DNA of 20,029 nt from contig JBFYZH010000043.1 in NCBI GenBank assembly GCA_041309605.1, positions 1 through 20,029 on the forward strand, read 5' to 3'. Of this stretch, positions 7,862 through 16,613 are shown piece after piece. The stretch comes from JALOPX01 sp041309605 (GTDB lineage: Bacteria > Krumholzibacteriota > Krumholzibacteriia > Krumholzibacteriales > Krumholzibacteriaceae). The notes below the pieces were generated by a model. The model saw nothing but the letters and a program-made list of their open reading frames with translations. It was not told the DNA's origin and made no database searches. Each line of letters opens with the position of its first letter. Position 1 is the stretch's first letter. Both the position numbers and the translations under genes were made by a program.

Positions 7862-9169
7862 ATGACCACTATCGAGTTCATATATGCGCGGGAAGTAATC
7901 GATTCCAGGGGAAATCCCACGGTCGAGGTCGAGGCCTGTCTTTCCGGCGGCGCGATGGGAAGCGTTATCGTTCCCTCCGGAGCATCGACGGGCGAGCACG
8001 AAGCGGTTGAATTGCGCGACGGCGACAAGAAACGCTTCGGCGGCAAGGGTGTGCTGAAAGCGGTGGAGAACGTCAACGAGATAATCGCCCCGGAAATAAT
8101 GGAACTCGACGCCCTTGACCAGGTCTATATCGACAGAACCCTCTGCCAGCTCGACGGCACTCCCAACAAGGGCAGGCTCGGGGCCAACGCGATACTCGGC
8201 GTCTCCCTCGCGGTGGCAAAGGCGGCCGCGGAGGAGCTCGGACTTTCCCTTTTCGAATACATAGGCGGCGTGAACGCGAAGGTCCTCCCGGTGCCGATGA
8301 TGAACGTACTCAACGGCGGGAAACACGCCGACAACAATGTCGATATACAGGAATTCATGATCGTGCCGGTCGGCGCGGGGAGCATCAGGGAAGCAATACG
8401 CTACGGCGCGGAAACTTTTCACGCCCTGAAGAAAATACTGTCGGAGAAGGGATACGCCACATCCGTCGGGGACGAGGGGGGATTCGCTCCCAATCTCAGA
8501 TCGAACCGCGAAGGATTCGAGGTCATTGTCGCCGCCATCGAGAAGGCGGGATACAGGCCGGGCGAGGATATCGCCCTTGCGATAGACCCCGCGGCGAGCG
8601 AATTCCACCGTGATGGCGGGTACCATCTGGACGCCGAGGGGAAGATCCTGGGCGCGGAGGAAATGGTCTTGTTCTACGAAAGCCTGGTCGCGGACTTTCC
8701 AATCATATCGATCGAGGACGGCCTCGGCGAAAACGACTGGGACGGCTGGAAGATCCTGAACAGCCGCCTCGGGAAAAAGATCCAGATCGTCGGCGACGAT
8801 ATTTTCGTCACGAATACCGAACGTCTTTCGCGCGGTATCAGGGAATGCTGCGCGAATTCGATACTGATAAAGCTCAACCAGATCGGCACGTTGACCGAAA
8901 CGCTCGATGCCATAGAGATGGCGAAGAAAGCGGGATTCACTTCGGTCATATCGCACAGGTCCGGCGAAAGCGAGGACGTGACGATAGCTCACGTGGCGGT
9001 GGCGGTCAATGCGGGGCAGATCAAGACCGGATCGATGTCGAGAACGGACCGCATCGCGAAATACAACGAGCTTATGAGGATCGAGGAAGAACTCGGCGAG
9101 GTGGGCATATACCCCGGAATCGACGCCTTCGCAGCCTCGGCGGGCCGCGGCTGCGGTTGCGTTTCCTGA
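7862..9169 (+). CDS. eno: Enolase (phosphopyruvate hydratase)
   Basis: Converts 2-phosphoglycerate to phosphoenolpyruvate in glycolysis and gluconeogenesis; cytoplasmic dimer or octamer with Mg2+. 435 aa, the usual length. The N-terminal domain begins with IYAREVIDSRGNPTVEVE. The Mg2+ ligands correspond to D242, E285 and D312; the catalytic residues to E205 (GDEGGF) and K337 in ILIKLNQIGT; the signature SHRSGESED is at 364-372. The ATG at 7862 follows GGGGAGGG at a good distance and gives the standard N-terminus; an upstream in-frame start at 7769 lies inside the promoter. It is followed after 18 bp by an ftsB-like gene, the same neighbourhood as in many proteobacteria. Odd points: CC at 329-330, just before the catalytic lysine strand, and a short GRGCGCVS tail. 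Confidence 0.98.
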   Translation: MTTIEFIYAREVIDSRGNPTVEVEACLSGGAMGSVIVPSGASTGEHEAVELRDGDKKRFGGKGVLKAVENVNEIIAPEIMELDALDQVYIDRTLCQLDGTPNKGRLGANAILGVSLAVAKAAAEELGLSLFEYIGGVNAKVLPVPMMNVLNGGKHADNNVDIQEFMIVPVGAGSIREAIRYGAETFHALKKILSEKGYATSVGDEGGFAPNLRSNREGFEVIVAAIEKAGYRPGEDIALAIDPAASEFHRDGGYHLDAEGKILGAEEMVLFYESLVADFPIISIEDGLGENDWDGWKILNSRLGKKIQIVGDDIFVTNTERLSRGIRECCANSILIKLNQIGTLTETLDAIEMAKKAGFTSVISHRSGESEDVTIAHVAVAVNAGQIKTGSMSRTDRIAKYNELMRIEEELGEVGIYPGIDAFAASAGRGCGCVS

Positions 9170-9187
9170 TAACCTCTGGAGGAACAG

Positions 9188-9589
9188 ATGAAAAGTCTCT
9201 GGGGACAGGGTAACAGGTACCTTAGGGTCAACAGGAAGAATATCGAGGTCAGTCCGCATTTCGCCAGGCTGGTCTTTGCGGGACTGATCGTGCTCGTCGC
9301 CATGATCTTCATAGCCGGGGACGTCGGCCTTTGGAACCTCTGGAGGGCCCAGAACCGGCTCAAGCAGATTGAAAACGAGGTCGCCAGACTCGAAACGGAA
9401 ACCCAGTACCTCAGGATACAGATCGGCGAACTGAAAACCGATCCTTTCGCGATCGAGAAGGTGGCCAGGGAAAGGTATGGATACCTGCGCCCCGGAGACA
9501 GGGTGTACAGGATAATCACTCTCCCGTCCGACGAAGAAAGTTCAAAAATAATACCGACTTCTCTTGACATCAAAGGTACCAGCCAATAA
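9188..9589 (+). CDS. FtsB/DivIC-family cell division protein
   Basis: 133-aa bitopic membrane protein of the septum-formation-initiator family, which acts in the FtsQBL/DivIB-DivIC-FtsL complex that activates septal peptidoglycan synthesis. It has a short basic cytoplasmic N-terminus, one membrane span (about 24-44), a coiled coil (about 50-85, LKQIENEVARLETETQYLR) and the conserved segment FAIEKVARERYGYLRPGD (about 87-104), typical of the family. The start ATG has GGAGG 6 nt upstream and lies 18 bp after the enolase stop, so it is most likely co-transcribed with eno. The tail after 110 is polar and not conserved. FtsB and DivIC cannot be told apart from sequence alone here. Confidence 0.9.
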   Translation: MKSLWGQGNRYLRVNRKNIEVSPHFARLVFAGLIVLVAMIFIAGDVGLWNLWRAQNRLKQIENEVARLETETQYLRIQIGELKTDPFAIEKVARERYGYLRPGDRVYRIITLPSDEESSKIIPTSLDIKGTSQ

Positions 9590-9607
9590 TATTGCTGCAG
9601 GATTTGA

Positions 9608-9684
<77 letters not shown>

Positions 9685-9691
9685 AAAGGAA

Positions 9692-9724
9692 AGCATCCGG
9701 GCCTGAAGGGCCTGGGTGCTTTTT
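9692..9724 (+). terminator. Rho-independent terminator after tRNA-fMet
   Basis: Twelve-pair stem AGCATCCGGGCC / GGCCTGGGTGCT (two G-T pairs), loop TGAAG, followed by TTTTT. It begins 7 nt after the CCA end and closes the eno-ftsB-tRNA unit. Confidence 0.9.
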
Positions 9725-9848
9725 GTCGTAAAAAAGCGGCGTGTCGTCTTATCCTGACTCGACAGCCGGTATTGTCAATGCCCGTAACATAAAGAGACCG
9801 GGGTTATGACAGATGATACGGGTGCCGGCAAGTCCGTGGTTTCTTTTC

Positions 9849-12080
9849 CTATTCTTCCCCGAGGATCTCCCATTCGTTGAGAATGGAATTCGCTATGCTG
9901 TCCACCTTTGCGTGATCGAAGAACCACAGGGGTAATCCGAAATGAAAACTGCAGGCGGCGACCGCGACCCCTTCGCCGACCTCCGGTATCTTGTCGGAAT
10001 ATTTCGAGATCACAAGCGCCACGACGGCATTATCGACCGGGGAAGTCGTATTCCTTGAACGCATCCTGTAGAGTGGGTGGAAACAACTCCTCTGGTCGAT
10101 CTGCCTGGCGTCCATCCAGTACTGCGTATTGTACATCTCCACGTACGTGAATCCTCTCAACTGCGGATTGAAGAAGCAACCCGGGCATACGATTTCATCC
10201 CAGAGCAGAACCGTCAGGGGCATGTCTGAGAACTCCATCGCTACGGGATCTTCGGCCTCCTTAATCATAAATCTCAGGGCGTCCCTGCTGACGCTCCTTG
10301 CCGGCATGTCGACGCCGGTCCGGAAAGACCCTACAACCTTGTCTACCACCGACACGCAGAAATCCTTGTATCCCATACAGTTGACCCCACTCGTATCCGC
10401 CTCGGCTTCGGCCATGTCATATTTGAAGCTTGCGGGAAATAACGGGGCTTCCGGAAATATCACGGAAAGCCCTCCCGCCGCCCTGTCAGATCTACCGAGC
10501 AGCCAGAGATGCCCTCCCTTTGTAAGGAAGATCGAGAGATAGTTGACCGGAAGAGTCGCCGCCAGGGCGACCATACTTTCCGGCGTAAATTTTATGATCT
10601 GGCCGATTGTCGTGGTCGTAGAATTACCGGCAGTCCAGATGATATTCTTGTACTTGCCTATGGCTTCGATATTCGGCGCAACGAAATTGAAATCCATGCA
10701 ATCGATCACATCCCTTTCAGGCATGAATCCGGGAACCTTGCCGCAAATATTCAACCAGAACTCATCATCCTCGACTTCCGTAGGCATTATCCTCTGGGGG
10801 TTGTAAATAGTGCCGAGTTGTAAATCGTCCACCCACAGCAGGTCCCTTTCCATCGAGAATGGGATCACTTCGACCTCAATCCTCGCTAATGTTATCTTTC
10901 CTCCGTTGTCCTTCACCTGGATATAAAACATATGCGTGCCCGAGTATAGTATTCGCTCCCGGGCCGTCTTGTTGTATGGGCTGAAGTTCACCTCCCAGTC
11001 ATTCGGATTGTTGAGGTCCTGAACGTCCCACCCGTATCTGTACCCGACAATCTCGCCTCCGTAAGAGCTTGCGTCGGCGTCCCACGTGAAGTTCAGCGGG
11101 ACGCCGGGAGGAAGCTGTTTCTGCTCGGCGTTTAGTTTCGTCCCGAGGAAACGGAATCCTCCGAGATACTGCTCGGTGACGGACAGAAGAGGTCCCGATT
11201 TCCAGGAAACCGTGAACTGCTTGACGTTATGGTTTGTGCGGAAAAGAGCCGTTACGGCGCCCGCCTCGTCCTTCGCCTGGACCGCGAAGATGTAGCTTCG
11301 GTTGAGCTGCAGAATCTCGTCGTCCCCGAGTATCGTTGAACGTCCCGAATCGCCGGGAGAAAGATAGCTGATCCAGGAAGTCCATTTATCTTCATAGAAT
11401 TCCGGGTCCGCGTTGAGGTCGTCCACGATAAGAAAAGAAGGGTCGTATATGTTTTCGTGAGTCACTACCTGGGAATAAAGATATCTGACCGAATCCGGTA
11501 ATTGCGAATTCGAAGGGCTGTCAATGGGATCCCTTCCTTCCCAGCCGAATGTGATGACCGTGCTATATGTCGTGGAGGCGCCTTCGGGCCTGTTTATCTC
11601 CACCAGCGGCGCAAGAGTCCAGGCGGTAAAAGAGAGTGTGGCCGGCTCGGATCGCATCCCCTCCAGATCCACAGCCCTTATGAAGAAGGTATGAGTCTGG
11701 TCGAAGATCGAATAGAGCGTGTTCGGCGGATACGGCCGGGGCGAAGCGTCGGCAGTGACCTTGAAGACGCTGTCAAAGGACATCGTCCTGGTCCATTTAT
11801 CGAGCCCCATCGTATCTTCACGGACTAATCCGATCGGATCTCCGTTCGTTATCACGAACTCGAACCAGGCCACCTCGCCGTCCGGATCCCAGCCGCTCCA
11901 GTAGAAATGCACCTGGTAACTGGTCGTATCGTTCTCCACCGGACCGCTCGAAAGCCAGACCTCGGGCGCGTCGTTTTCGATCATTTTTCCGGTATAGACG
12001 CCATCCGAACAGCCCGTGAGGATCACAATCAGCGTCACAACGCTGAAGATAACGGCACCGGAAATCCGATATTGATTCAT
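9849..12080 (-). CDS. Large outer-membrane lipoprotein of unknown function with Ig-like segments
   Basis: 743-aa protein not recognised as a named family. The N-terminus has a lipoprotein signal with lipobox L21-T22-G23-C24, followed by S25, which in the classical Lol rule favours outer-membrane sorting. Residues about 38-150, 155-300 and 305-410 look like successive beta-rich Ig or fibronectin-like modules; each contains phrases such as WSGWDPDGEVAWFEF, FFIRAVDLEGMRSEP and FYIQVKDNGGKI. From about 413 (LLWVDDLQLGTIYNPQ) to the end there is an alpha/beta segment with YKNIIWTAGNST and LTKGGHLWLLGRS, which recalls glutamine-amidotransferase-like folds, but no catalytic triad can be named. ATG start with GGGAG 7 nt upstream. 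Single-gene unit with its own candidate promoter. Likely a surface-exposed or periplasmic protein. Confidence 0.75.
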   Translation of the reverse strand: MNQYRISGAVIFSVVTLIVILTGCSDGVYTGKMIENDAPEVWLSSGPVENDTTSYQVHFYWSGWDPDGEVAWFEFVITNGDPIGLVREDTMGLDKWTRTMSFDSVFKVTADASPRPYPPNTLYSIFDQTHTFFIRAVDLEGMRSEPATLSFTAWTLAPLVEINRPEGASTTYSTVITFGWEGRDPIDSPSNSQLPDSVRYLYSQVVTHENIYDPSFLIVDDLNADPEFYEDKWTSWISYLSPGDSGRSTILGDDEILQLNRSYIFAVQAKDEAGAVTALFRTNHNVKQFTVSWKSGPLLSVTEQYLGGFRFLGTKLNAEQKQLPPGVPLNFTWDADASSYGGEIVGYRYGWDVQDLNNPNDWEVNFSPYNKTARERILYSGTHMFYIQVKDNGGKITLARIEVEVIPFSMERDLLWVDDLQLGTIYNPQRIMPTEVEDDEFWLNICGKVPGFMPERDVIDCMDFNFVAPNIEAIGKYKNIIWTAGNSTTTTIGQIIKFTPESMVALAATLPVNYLSIFLTKGGHLWLLGRSDRAAGGLSVIFPEAPLFPASFKYDMAEAEADTSGVNCMGYKDFCVSVVDKVVGSFRTGVDMPARSVSRDALRFMIKEAEDPVAMEFSDMPLTVLLWDEIVCPGCFFNPQLRGFTYVEMYNTQYWMDARQIDQRSCFHPLYRMRSRNTTSPVDNAVVALVISKYSDKIPEVGEGVAVAACSFHFGLPLWFFDHAKVDSIANSILNEWEILGEE

Positions 12081-12126
12081 CGGTCTTCTCCCATTCGGCG
12101 ATCTAACATTTTCCTGACTTTAACTA

Positions 12127-12154
12127 AATATATACACGTCGGGAGCATCTTCAA
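12127..12154 (-). promoter_or_regulatory. Candidate promoter of the lipoprotein gene
   Basis: On the minus strand TTGAAG (12154-12149), a 16-nt spacer and TATATT (12132-12127), about 47 nt before the start codon. Confidence 0.45.
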
Positions 12155-12250
12155 GGAGGAATTTCTCGATCACCGCGGTTTTCGAAAACAGTATCGACTT
12201 GCTTTCTTTTCAATCTGTCCCGGAAACGGTCGCGGTGGCCGGCGGCAAAC

Positions 12251-12279
12251 GCGGCCGGCGCCTCATCGGCGCCGGCCGC
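12251..12279 (-). terminator. Perfect 12-bp GC hairpin after the tricorn-type protease gene
   Basis: GCGGCCGGCGCC, loop TCATC and GGCGCCGGCCGC pair perfectly. The hairpin starts 16 nt past the protease stop on the minus strand and is followed there by GTTTG, only a short T-run. It probably ends the protease transcript or protects its 3' end. Confidence 0.65.
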
Positions 12280-12295
12280 TGATATCACTTCGGCT

Positions 12296-15200
12296 CTATC
12301 TGCTTCGGTCGGGATAGGCGGGCGTCTTCACCTTTTTGGCGGGATTTTTCTCCAGTTCATCGAAAAGGTATTCGATCGCCTTCTCGATCATCGGTTCACG
12401 TCCCGCCTGAATCATCGTGGGATCGTCCCAGACATAGATGTCGGGATCGACCCCGACGGCCTCAACATCCCATTCACCCTCCGAGTTCATAAAAGAGAAC
12501 CCGGGAACCGCGAATCCTCCGCCATCGATGAACCCAGGGGAAAAGCCGTAGCCTATCAGTCCGCCCCAGGTTTTTTCGCCGATCAGAGGTCCAAGTCCCG
12601 CTTCGCGGAAGTAGAACGGGAACGCGTCGCCACCCGAGGAGGAAAGCCCGTTGATAAGCATCGCTTTCGGACCTTCGTTCAGGGGAAAGGGCGTGGAAGT
12701 AGGTTCGGTATGTCTCGATGCCCAGTAGTTGAATGCCCTGGAACCCATCATCTGGACCATCTCGTAAGGAGAATGCCCGCCGCCGTTGTAGCGTTCGTCG
12801 ATTATAAGCGCTTCCTTGTTCATAAGAGGCTGCCACGCCTTGAGGAATTCCCTGTACCCATCGTACCAGGTATTGGGCACGTGTATGTATCCTATCCTTC
12901 CGCCGGACAGCCTGTCGACGAGCTTCCTGTTCCTCTCGACCCAGTCCATGTAGAAAAGGGCCAGTTCCGACGCTATCGGCGTAACCGTTATCTCACGGGC
13001 GCCCTTCAGCGACGGTTTGTCGTTTATCCTGAGCATGACGGGAATGCCGACCTTATTCTCCAGATGCGCGTAAGGGCTTTCGGAAGTCCCGACGCCTCTT
13101 CCGTCGATTTCGAGAAGGTATGTCCCTTCCGTGACGTTCATGCCGGGCTCGGTGAGAGGCGACCTCTCGTTGTCATTCCAGTTGGCGCCCCGGTAAATCT
13201 TCGAAATCCTGTAATAATCGCCGTCCGCTTCGAACCTGCAACCGAGCAGGCCCACCGGCACGCGTTCCACGCGCGGCATATCGCCCGAATTCACGTAGCA
13301 ATGTCCAGCGTTGAGTTCGCCTATCAGTTCGCCGAGGATATAGTCCAGATCCGTCCTGTGCGCAACGTGCGGCAGCAGCACCGCGTAACGGTCGTGCATC
13401 TTTTTCCAGTCCACGCCGTGCATGTCGGGATCATAGAACCAGTCGCGCATTATCCTCCATGCGTCGTGGTATATCTGGTTCCATTCCTCGACGGGATCCA
13501 CCCTCATATCCATGCTGCCGAAATCGAGGCGGCCTGCCGTCAACAGCTGACCGGGAGCGAGATCGGCGATCCCGTAATCGTTGCCTGCCACCGAGAAGAT
13601 GAATTTCCCGCCGTCGGCGGACACCTGGTACGCGTTCAGGCCGCTCATGATGTCCTTTGTCTCGCGCTTGGCCAGGTCGAATTTCTTCAGCATTCTCGTG
13701 CCGGCATCGTCCGTGGTAATGAAAACGATTCCGCCGTCGACCTCCGTCAGCGCGAAATAATTCCCCGGAGGAACGGGAATAGCAAGAGCCCGCCCGTCAA
13801 AACCGTCGGCGTCGACGGTGACCGAGACCTCGTCGTCTTTCTTATCCTTCTCCTTGTCTTCCTTCTTCCCCTCTTCTTTCCCGCCATCCCGGGACTCTTC
13901 CGCCTTCGGCCGCTCCTCGTCGCTCAACGGAGCGATCGGGTTCGGAGTATCCGCCTTCAGCGTGGCTATGTAGATCCTGTCCTCCCATTCCTTGTCCGGA
14001 TAAATGAAGTCCCGGCTCGAGACGAAGTAGATGTACTTCCCGTCCTTCGAGAAGACTATATCCCTGTCGTTCGTGAAATCACCGGTCAGCTTCACGGTTT
14101 TTCCGCTGTCGAGAGAGTAGACCCAGAGCGACGTCATCAAGTTATCGCCGGTTTTCGTATACCCGATCCACCTGCCGTCCGGCGAGAAGGTATAATCCCT
14201 GATAACCCCGTAGGGCGAGATGTCGGCCTGCCGCCTGTCGCCGCTCTCCACATCGACGTGCCACAACCTGTTCTTCTTGTCTCCGTAGGCGATTCTTTTG
14301 CTGTCGGGCGACCAGACGATGCCGTCGATCCATGAATCCGTATCTTTTGTAATCTGCCTGGGCTCGCCGGCTCCATCCTGCGGACGGATCCATATCTCGT
14401 ATTCCCCGCTCTCCTCCGAGAGGAAGGCTATCCATTTTCCGTCCGGCGACCACTCCACTTCGCGCTGCCTCACCGCCGGCGACCGCGAGAGATTCCTGAT
14501 CGTGCCGTGCTCGGCAGGAACCGTGAAGACCTCTCCCCTCGCCTCGAATACCGCTCTTTTGCCCGTCGGCGATATGGAGAATGAATTTATATCTCCCTTC
14601 ACATTCTTGTACACGGGCCTTACGAAAGGCTTGTCGCTGCCCAGAGTAACCTCGATCTTTCTCGGTTCGCGGCTTCCGTCCTCCATCCAGTAAATGAATC
14701 CGCCGTTCTCGAAGATTATCCTGTCGCCTCCCCGGCTCGGCCAGAGAACATCGTATTCCTTGAAATCGGTCACCTTGACAAGATCCCTGGTCGCGAGATC
14801 GTACCTGTAGACATTCAGTTTTCTAAGTTCGTCGCGGTCGGATGTGAAATATATACCTCCGCCGACCCACATCGGAAAATTGTCAGTGCCCTCATAAGGC
14901 GCTATGCGTTCGACCTCGTTTTTTTCGAGATCGTATATGAAGACATCCTGGGCGCGGCCCGCCTTGTACCTTTTCCATGTCCTGAACTCGCGGGATCTTA
15001 TATTGTAGGCAAGCTTCCTGCCGTCGGGCGACAGCGAGGCGGGTCCTCCCTCCGGTATCTGCAGTTCCCGTTCGATCCCCGGCTTTTCGGGATCGATCAG
15101 GAAGTACTTTCCTTCCCTTTCCCCGAACGGAGTCCTGTTCCCGCGGACGAGTATATTCCTGCCGTCAGGGGTCCAGTCGAGGATCATGTAATCATATCCG

Positions 15201-15565
15201 CCGCGCGGCGGCATTACGCCCACATCGGGGTAATATGTGAGCCTTTTCGGAACTCCGCCCTCCCAGGGCACCACGTATACCTGCCTTGTGCCGGAATATT
15301 CCCCGCTGAAGGCTATCCACCTTCCGTCCGGCGATATTCTCGGAAAGATCTCGATCCCTTCGGGAAATGAAGTAACCCTGCGGGCCTGTCCCCCGCCGGT
15401 CGACACAGCCCATATATCGCCCGCATAGACGAAGACCGCCTTGTCTCCCATGATGTGCGGGTAACGCAGCAGCCTCGCCTCCTCTCCGCGCGCCTGCCGG
15501 GCCATGCCGGAAATAACGACCACGGCAACGGCGGCCAGGGCAAGCCCGAAATAATTCCTTTTCAT
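12296..15565 (-). CDS. Exported tricorn-type protease (S41 family) with beta-propeller and PDZ domain
   Basis: 1089-aa protease related to archaeal tricorn, which trims peptides released by larger proteases. A signal peptide (about 1-27) shows that this copy is exported. Many PD40/WD40-like blades follow (FPRISPDGRWIAFSG, ASLSPDGRKLAYN, VEWSPDGKWIAFLS and others, about 30-535), then a Lys/Glu linker (550-580), a helical part with H755 in GELNAGHCYV, a PDZ-like domain (about 764-864) and the S41 core. S977 in GLSSSGGDAF and E1035 in EWDVEAVGV match the spacing of tricorn S965 and E1023 from H746. The residue before the histidine is Gly, where tricorn has Ser745. Start ATG at 15565 with GGAGG 4 nt upstream; the frame is open further up to 15814 but has no signal-like N-terminus there. 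Probably degrades peptides in the periplasm. Confidence 0.93.
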   Translation of the reverse strand: MKRNYFGLALAAVAVVVISGMARQARGEEARLLRYPHIMGDKAVFVYAGDIWAVSTGGGQARRVTSFPEGIEIFPRISPDGRWIAFSGEYSGTRQVYVVPWEGGVPKRLTYYPDVGVMPPRGGYDYMILDWTPDGRNILVRGNRTPFGEREGKYFLIDPEKPGIERELQIPEGGPASLSPDGRKLAYNIRSREFRTWKRYKAGRAQDVFIYDLEKNEVERIAPYEGTDNFPMWVGGGIYFTSDRDELRKLNVYRYDLATRDLVKVTDFKEYDVLWPSRGGDRIIFENGGFIYWMEDGSREPRKIEVTLGSDKPFVRPVYKNVKGDINSFSISPTGKRAVFEARGEVFTVPAEHGTIRNLSRSPAVRQREVEWSPDGKWIAFLSEESGEYEIWIRPQDGAGEPRQITKDTDSWIDGIVWSPDSKRIAYGDKKNRLWHVDVESGDRRQADISPYGVIRDYTFSPDGRWIGYTKTGDNLMTSLWVYSLDSGKTVKLTGDFTNDRDIVFSKDGKYIYFVSSRDFIYPDKEWEDRIYIATLKADTPNPIAPLSDEERPKAEESRDGGKEEGKKEDKEKDKKDDEVSVTVDADGFDGRALAIPVPPGNYFALTEVDGGIVFITTDDAGTRMLKKFDLAKRETKDIMSGLNAYQVSADGGKFIFSVAGNDYGIADLAPGQLLTAGRLDFGSMDMRVDPVEEWNQIYHDAWRIMRDWFYDPDMHGVDWKKMHDRYAVLLPHVAHRTDLDYILGELIGELNAGHCYVNSGDMPRVERVPVGLLGCRFEADGDYYRISKIYRGANWNDNERSPLTEPGMNVTEGTYLLEIDGRGVGTSESPYAHLENKVGIPVMLRINDKPSLKGAREITVTPIASELALFYMDWVERNRKLVDRLSGGRIGYIHVPNTWYDGYREFLKAWQPLMNKEALIIDERYNGGGHSPYEMVQMMGSRAFNYWASRHTEPTSTPFPLNEGPKAMLINGLSSSGGDAFPFYFREAGLGPLIGEKTWGGLIGYGFSPGFIDGGGFAVPGFSFMNSEGEWDVEAVGVDPDIYVWDDPTMIQAGREPMIEKAIEYLFDELEKNPAKKVKTPAYPDRSR

Positions 15566-15610
15566 CCGCCCTCCTTTGTTCAAGCGGTTCCGTTCAAATT
15601 GCCATCGGCG

Positions 15611-15640
15611 ATCGTACAGGATATACTCTGCGGGTGTCCA
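15611..15640 (-). promoter_or_regulatory. Candidate promoter of the tricorn-type protease gene
   Basis: On the minus strand TGGACA (15640-15635), an 18-nt spacer and TACGAT (15616-15611), about 46 nt before the start codon. Confidence 0.4.
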
Positions 15641-15729
15641 GCAGTTCCCTCGCCACAGCGGATCATCGGGCTCTTCCGGACCTGCATATCGCCTTCTCAG
15701 CGCCCGCCCCCGCTGAAACAGCTTCAGGC

Positions 15730-15758
15730 TTGACAGGACGAATATTATCGGATATCTA
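15730..15758 (+). promoter_or_regulatory. Candidate promoter of the methyltransferase gene
   Basis: TTGACA (15730-15735), a 17-nt spacer and TATCTA (15753-15758). The -35 box is perfect, the -10 box is weak. It diverges from the protease promoter in the same 250-bp gap. Confidence 0.45.
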
Positions 15759-15812
15759 CTGCAATGACACCGTCTGAAGGTGGAGTGTTTTTTCGTCCCG
15801 CAAAGAGGTCCC

Positions 15813-16559
15813 ATGGCGGAGAATCATGACATGCCGGCGAACCTCGCGGCCGGCCGGCCGGCCGGCGAGAATGACCTGATAATAGTCCGTCGCCACCGTC
15901 TTGTCCGGACCCTGGCCCCGGAAAGTACCGGCGTGCTTCTCGACTTCGGATGCGGAAACGGCGCGCAGACGCTTCTTTTTGGAAACGATTTCCCGGTCAT
16001 CATAGGACTCGACATCGGGATCGGGCTTCTTGGGGAGCTGCGCGGCGGAGCGGTAAAACGCGGCTTAAGCGATGTCATCCTGCCGGTGAACTACGATGGC
16101 GATAACATTCCTCTGGCGGACGGGTCGGTCGATTTCGCGGTATCGTTCGAGGTCATCGAACACGTGAAGCGTGAAGCCCCGGTTCTTGCCGAACTGGCCA
16201 GGGTTATCAGGCCCGGTGGAACGCTGGCCCTGTCGGCGCCGAACCGCTGGTGGATATTCGAAACGCACGGTGCCAATCTCCCGCTCCTGCCGTGGAACCG
16301 CGTGCCGTTTTTCAGCTGGCTGCCGAAAAAAATCCACGACCGTTGGGCCAGGGCGAGAATCTATACGAGAAAGGAGATATGCCGCAAGGTGGCCGGCGCA
16401 GGTTTTGAAATACTCGATTCAGCCTATATCACGGCTCCCATGGATGTGATCGGATGGCGGCCCCTGAGGAAAGCGCTTCGCTCCACCCTTTTCAGAAACG
16501 ACCGGACACGCGCGCCATGGATGTCGACGGCGATTCTTGTCGTGGCGCGTCGAAGGTAG
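15813..16559 (+). CDS. Class I SAM-dependent methyltransferase
   Basis: 248-aa cytoplasmic methyltransferase of the UbiG/Methyltransf_11 type, substrate unknown. Motif I is VLLDFGCGNGAQT (41-53), the acidic end of strand 2 is GLDIG (65-69), the strand 4 region is DGSVDFAVSFEVIEHV (103-118) and the post-motif segment is RVIRPGGTLALSAPN (130-144). The segment 157-190 (LPLLPWNRVPFFSWLPK) is hydrophobic and may contact a lipid-like or sugar substrate, which is inference. The ATG at 15813 follows AAGAGG; a GTG at 15780 and an ATG at 15831 (GGAG 9 nt upstream) are alternatives. It is a single-gene unit, divergent from the protease gene and convergent with the cluster to its right. Confidence 0.88.
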   Translation: MAENHDMPANLAAGRPAGENDLIIVRRHRLVRTLAPESTGVLLDFGCGNGAQTLLFGNDFPVIIGLDIGIGLLGELRGGAVKRGLSDVILPVNYDGDNIPLADGSVDFAVSFEVIEHVKREAPVLAELARVIRPGGTLALSAPNRWWIFETHGANLPLLPWNRVPFFSWLPKKIHDRWARARIYTRKEICRKVAGAGFEILDSAYITAPMDVIGWRPLRKALRSTLFRNDRTRAPWMSTAILVVARRR

Positions 16560-16613
16560 ATGCGCCGATCATCGGGACCGTGCCCGGGCAGGGAGAATCG
16601 TCCTTATGCGGCA

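Noticed and set aside
7820..9259. 479-codon open frame on the - strand, antisense to enolase
   Set aside because: Enolase is certain on the + strand; the antisense frame has an arginine- and valine-rich shadow composition and also overlaps the start of the ftsB-like gene.
12710..14335. 541-codon open frame on the + strand, antisense to the protease gene
   Set aside because: It mirrors the GC-biased codons of the tricorn-type gene and shows no recognisable domain or ribosome binding site.
15566..15814. N-terminal extension of the tricorn-type protease up to 15814
   Set aside because: The extension is arginine-rich without domain features, would bury the signal peptide, and overlaps the divergent promoter; ATG at 15565 has GGAGG just upstream.
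16581..16590. TGCCCGGGCA palindrome between the methyltransferase and SpoIIAA-like genes
   Set aside because: Only 10 bp with no loop, no T-run and GC-rich surroundings; not enough for a terminator or operator call.
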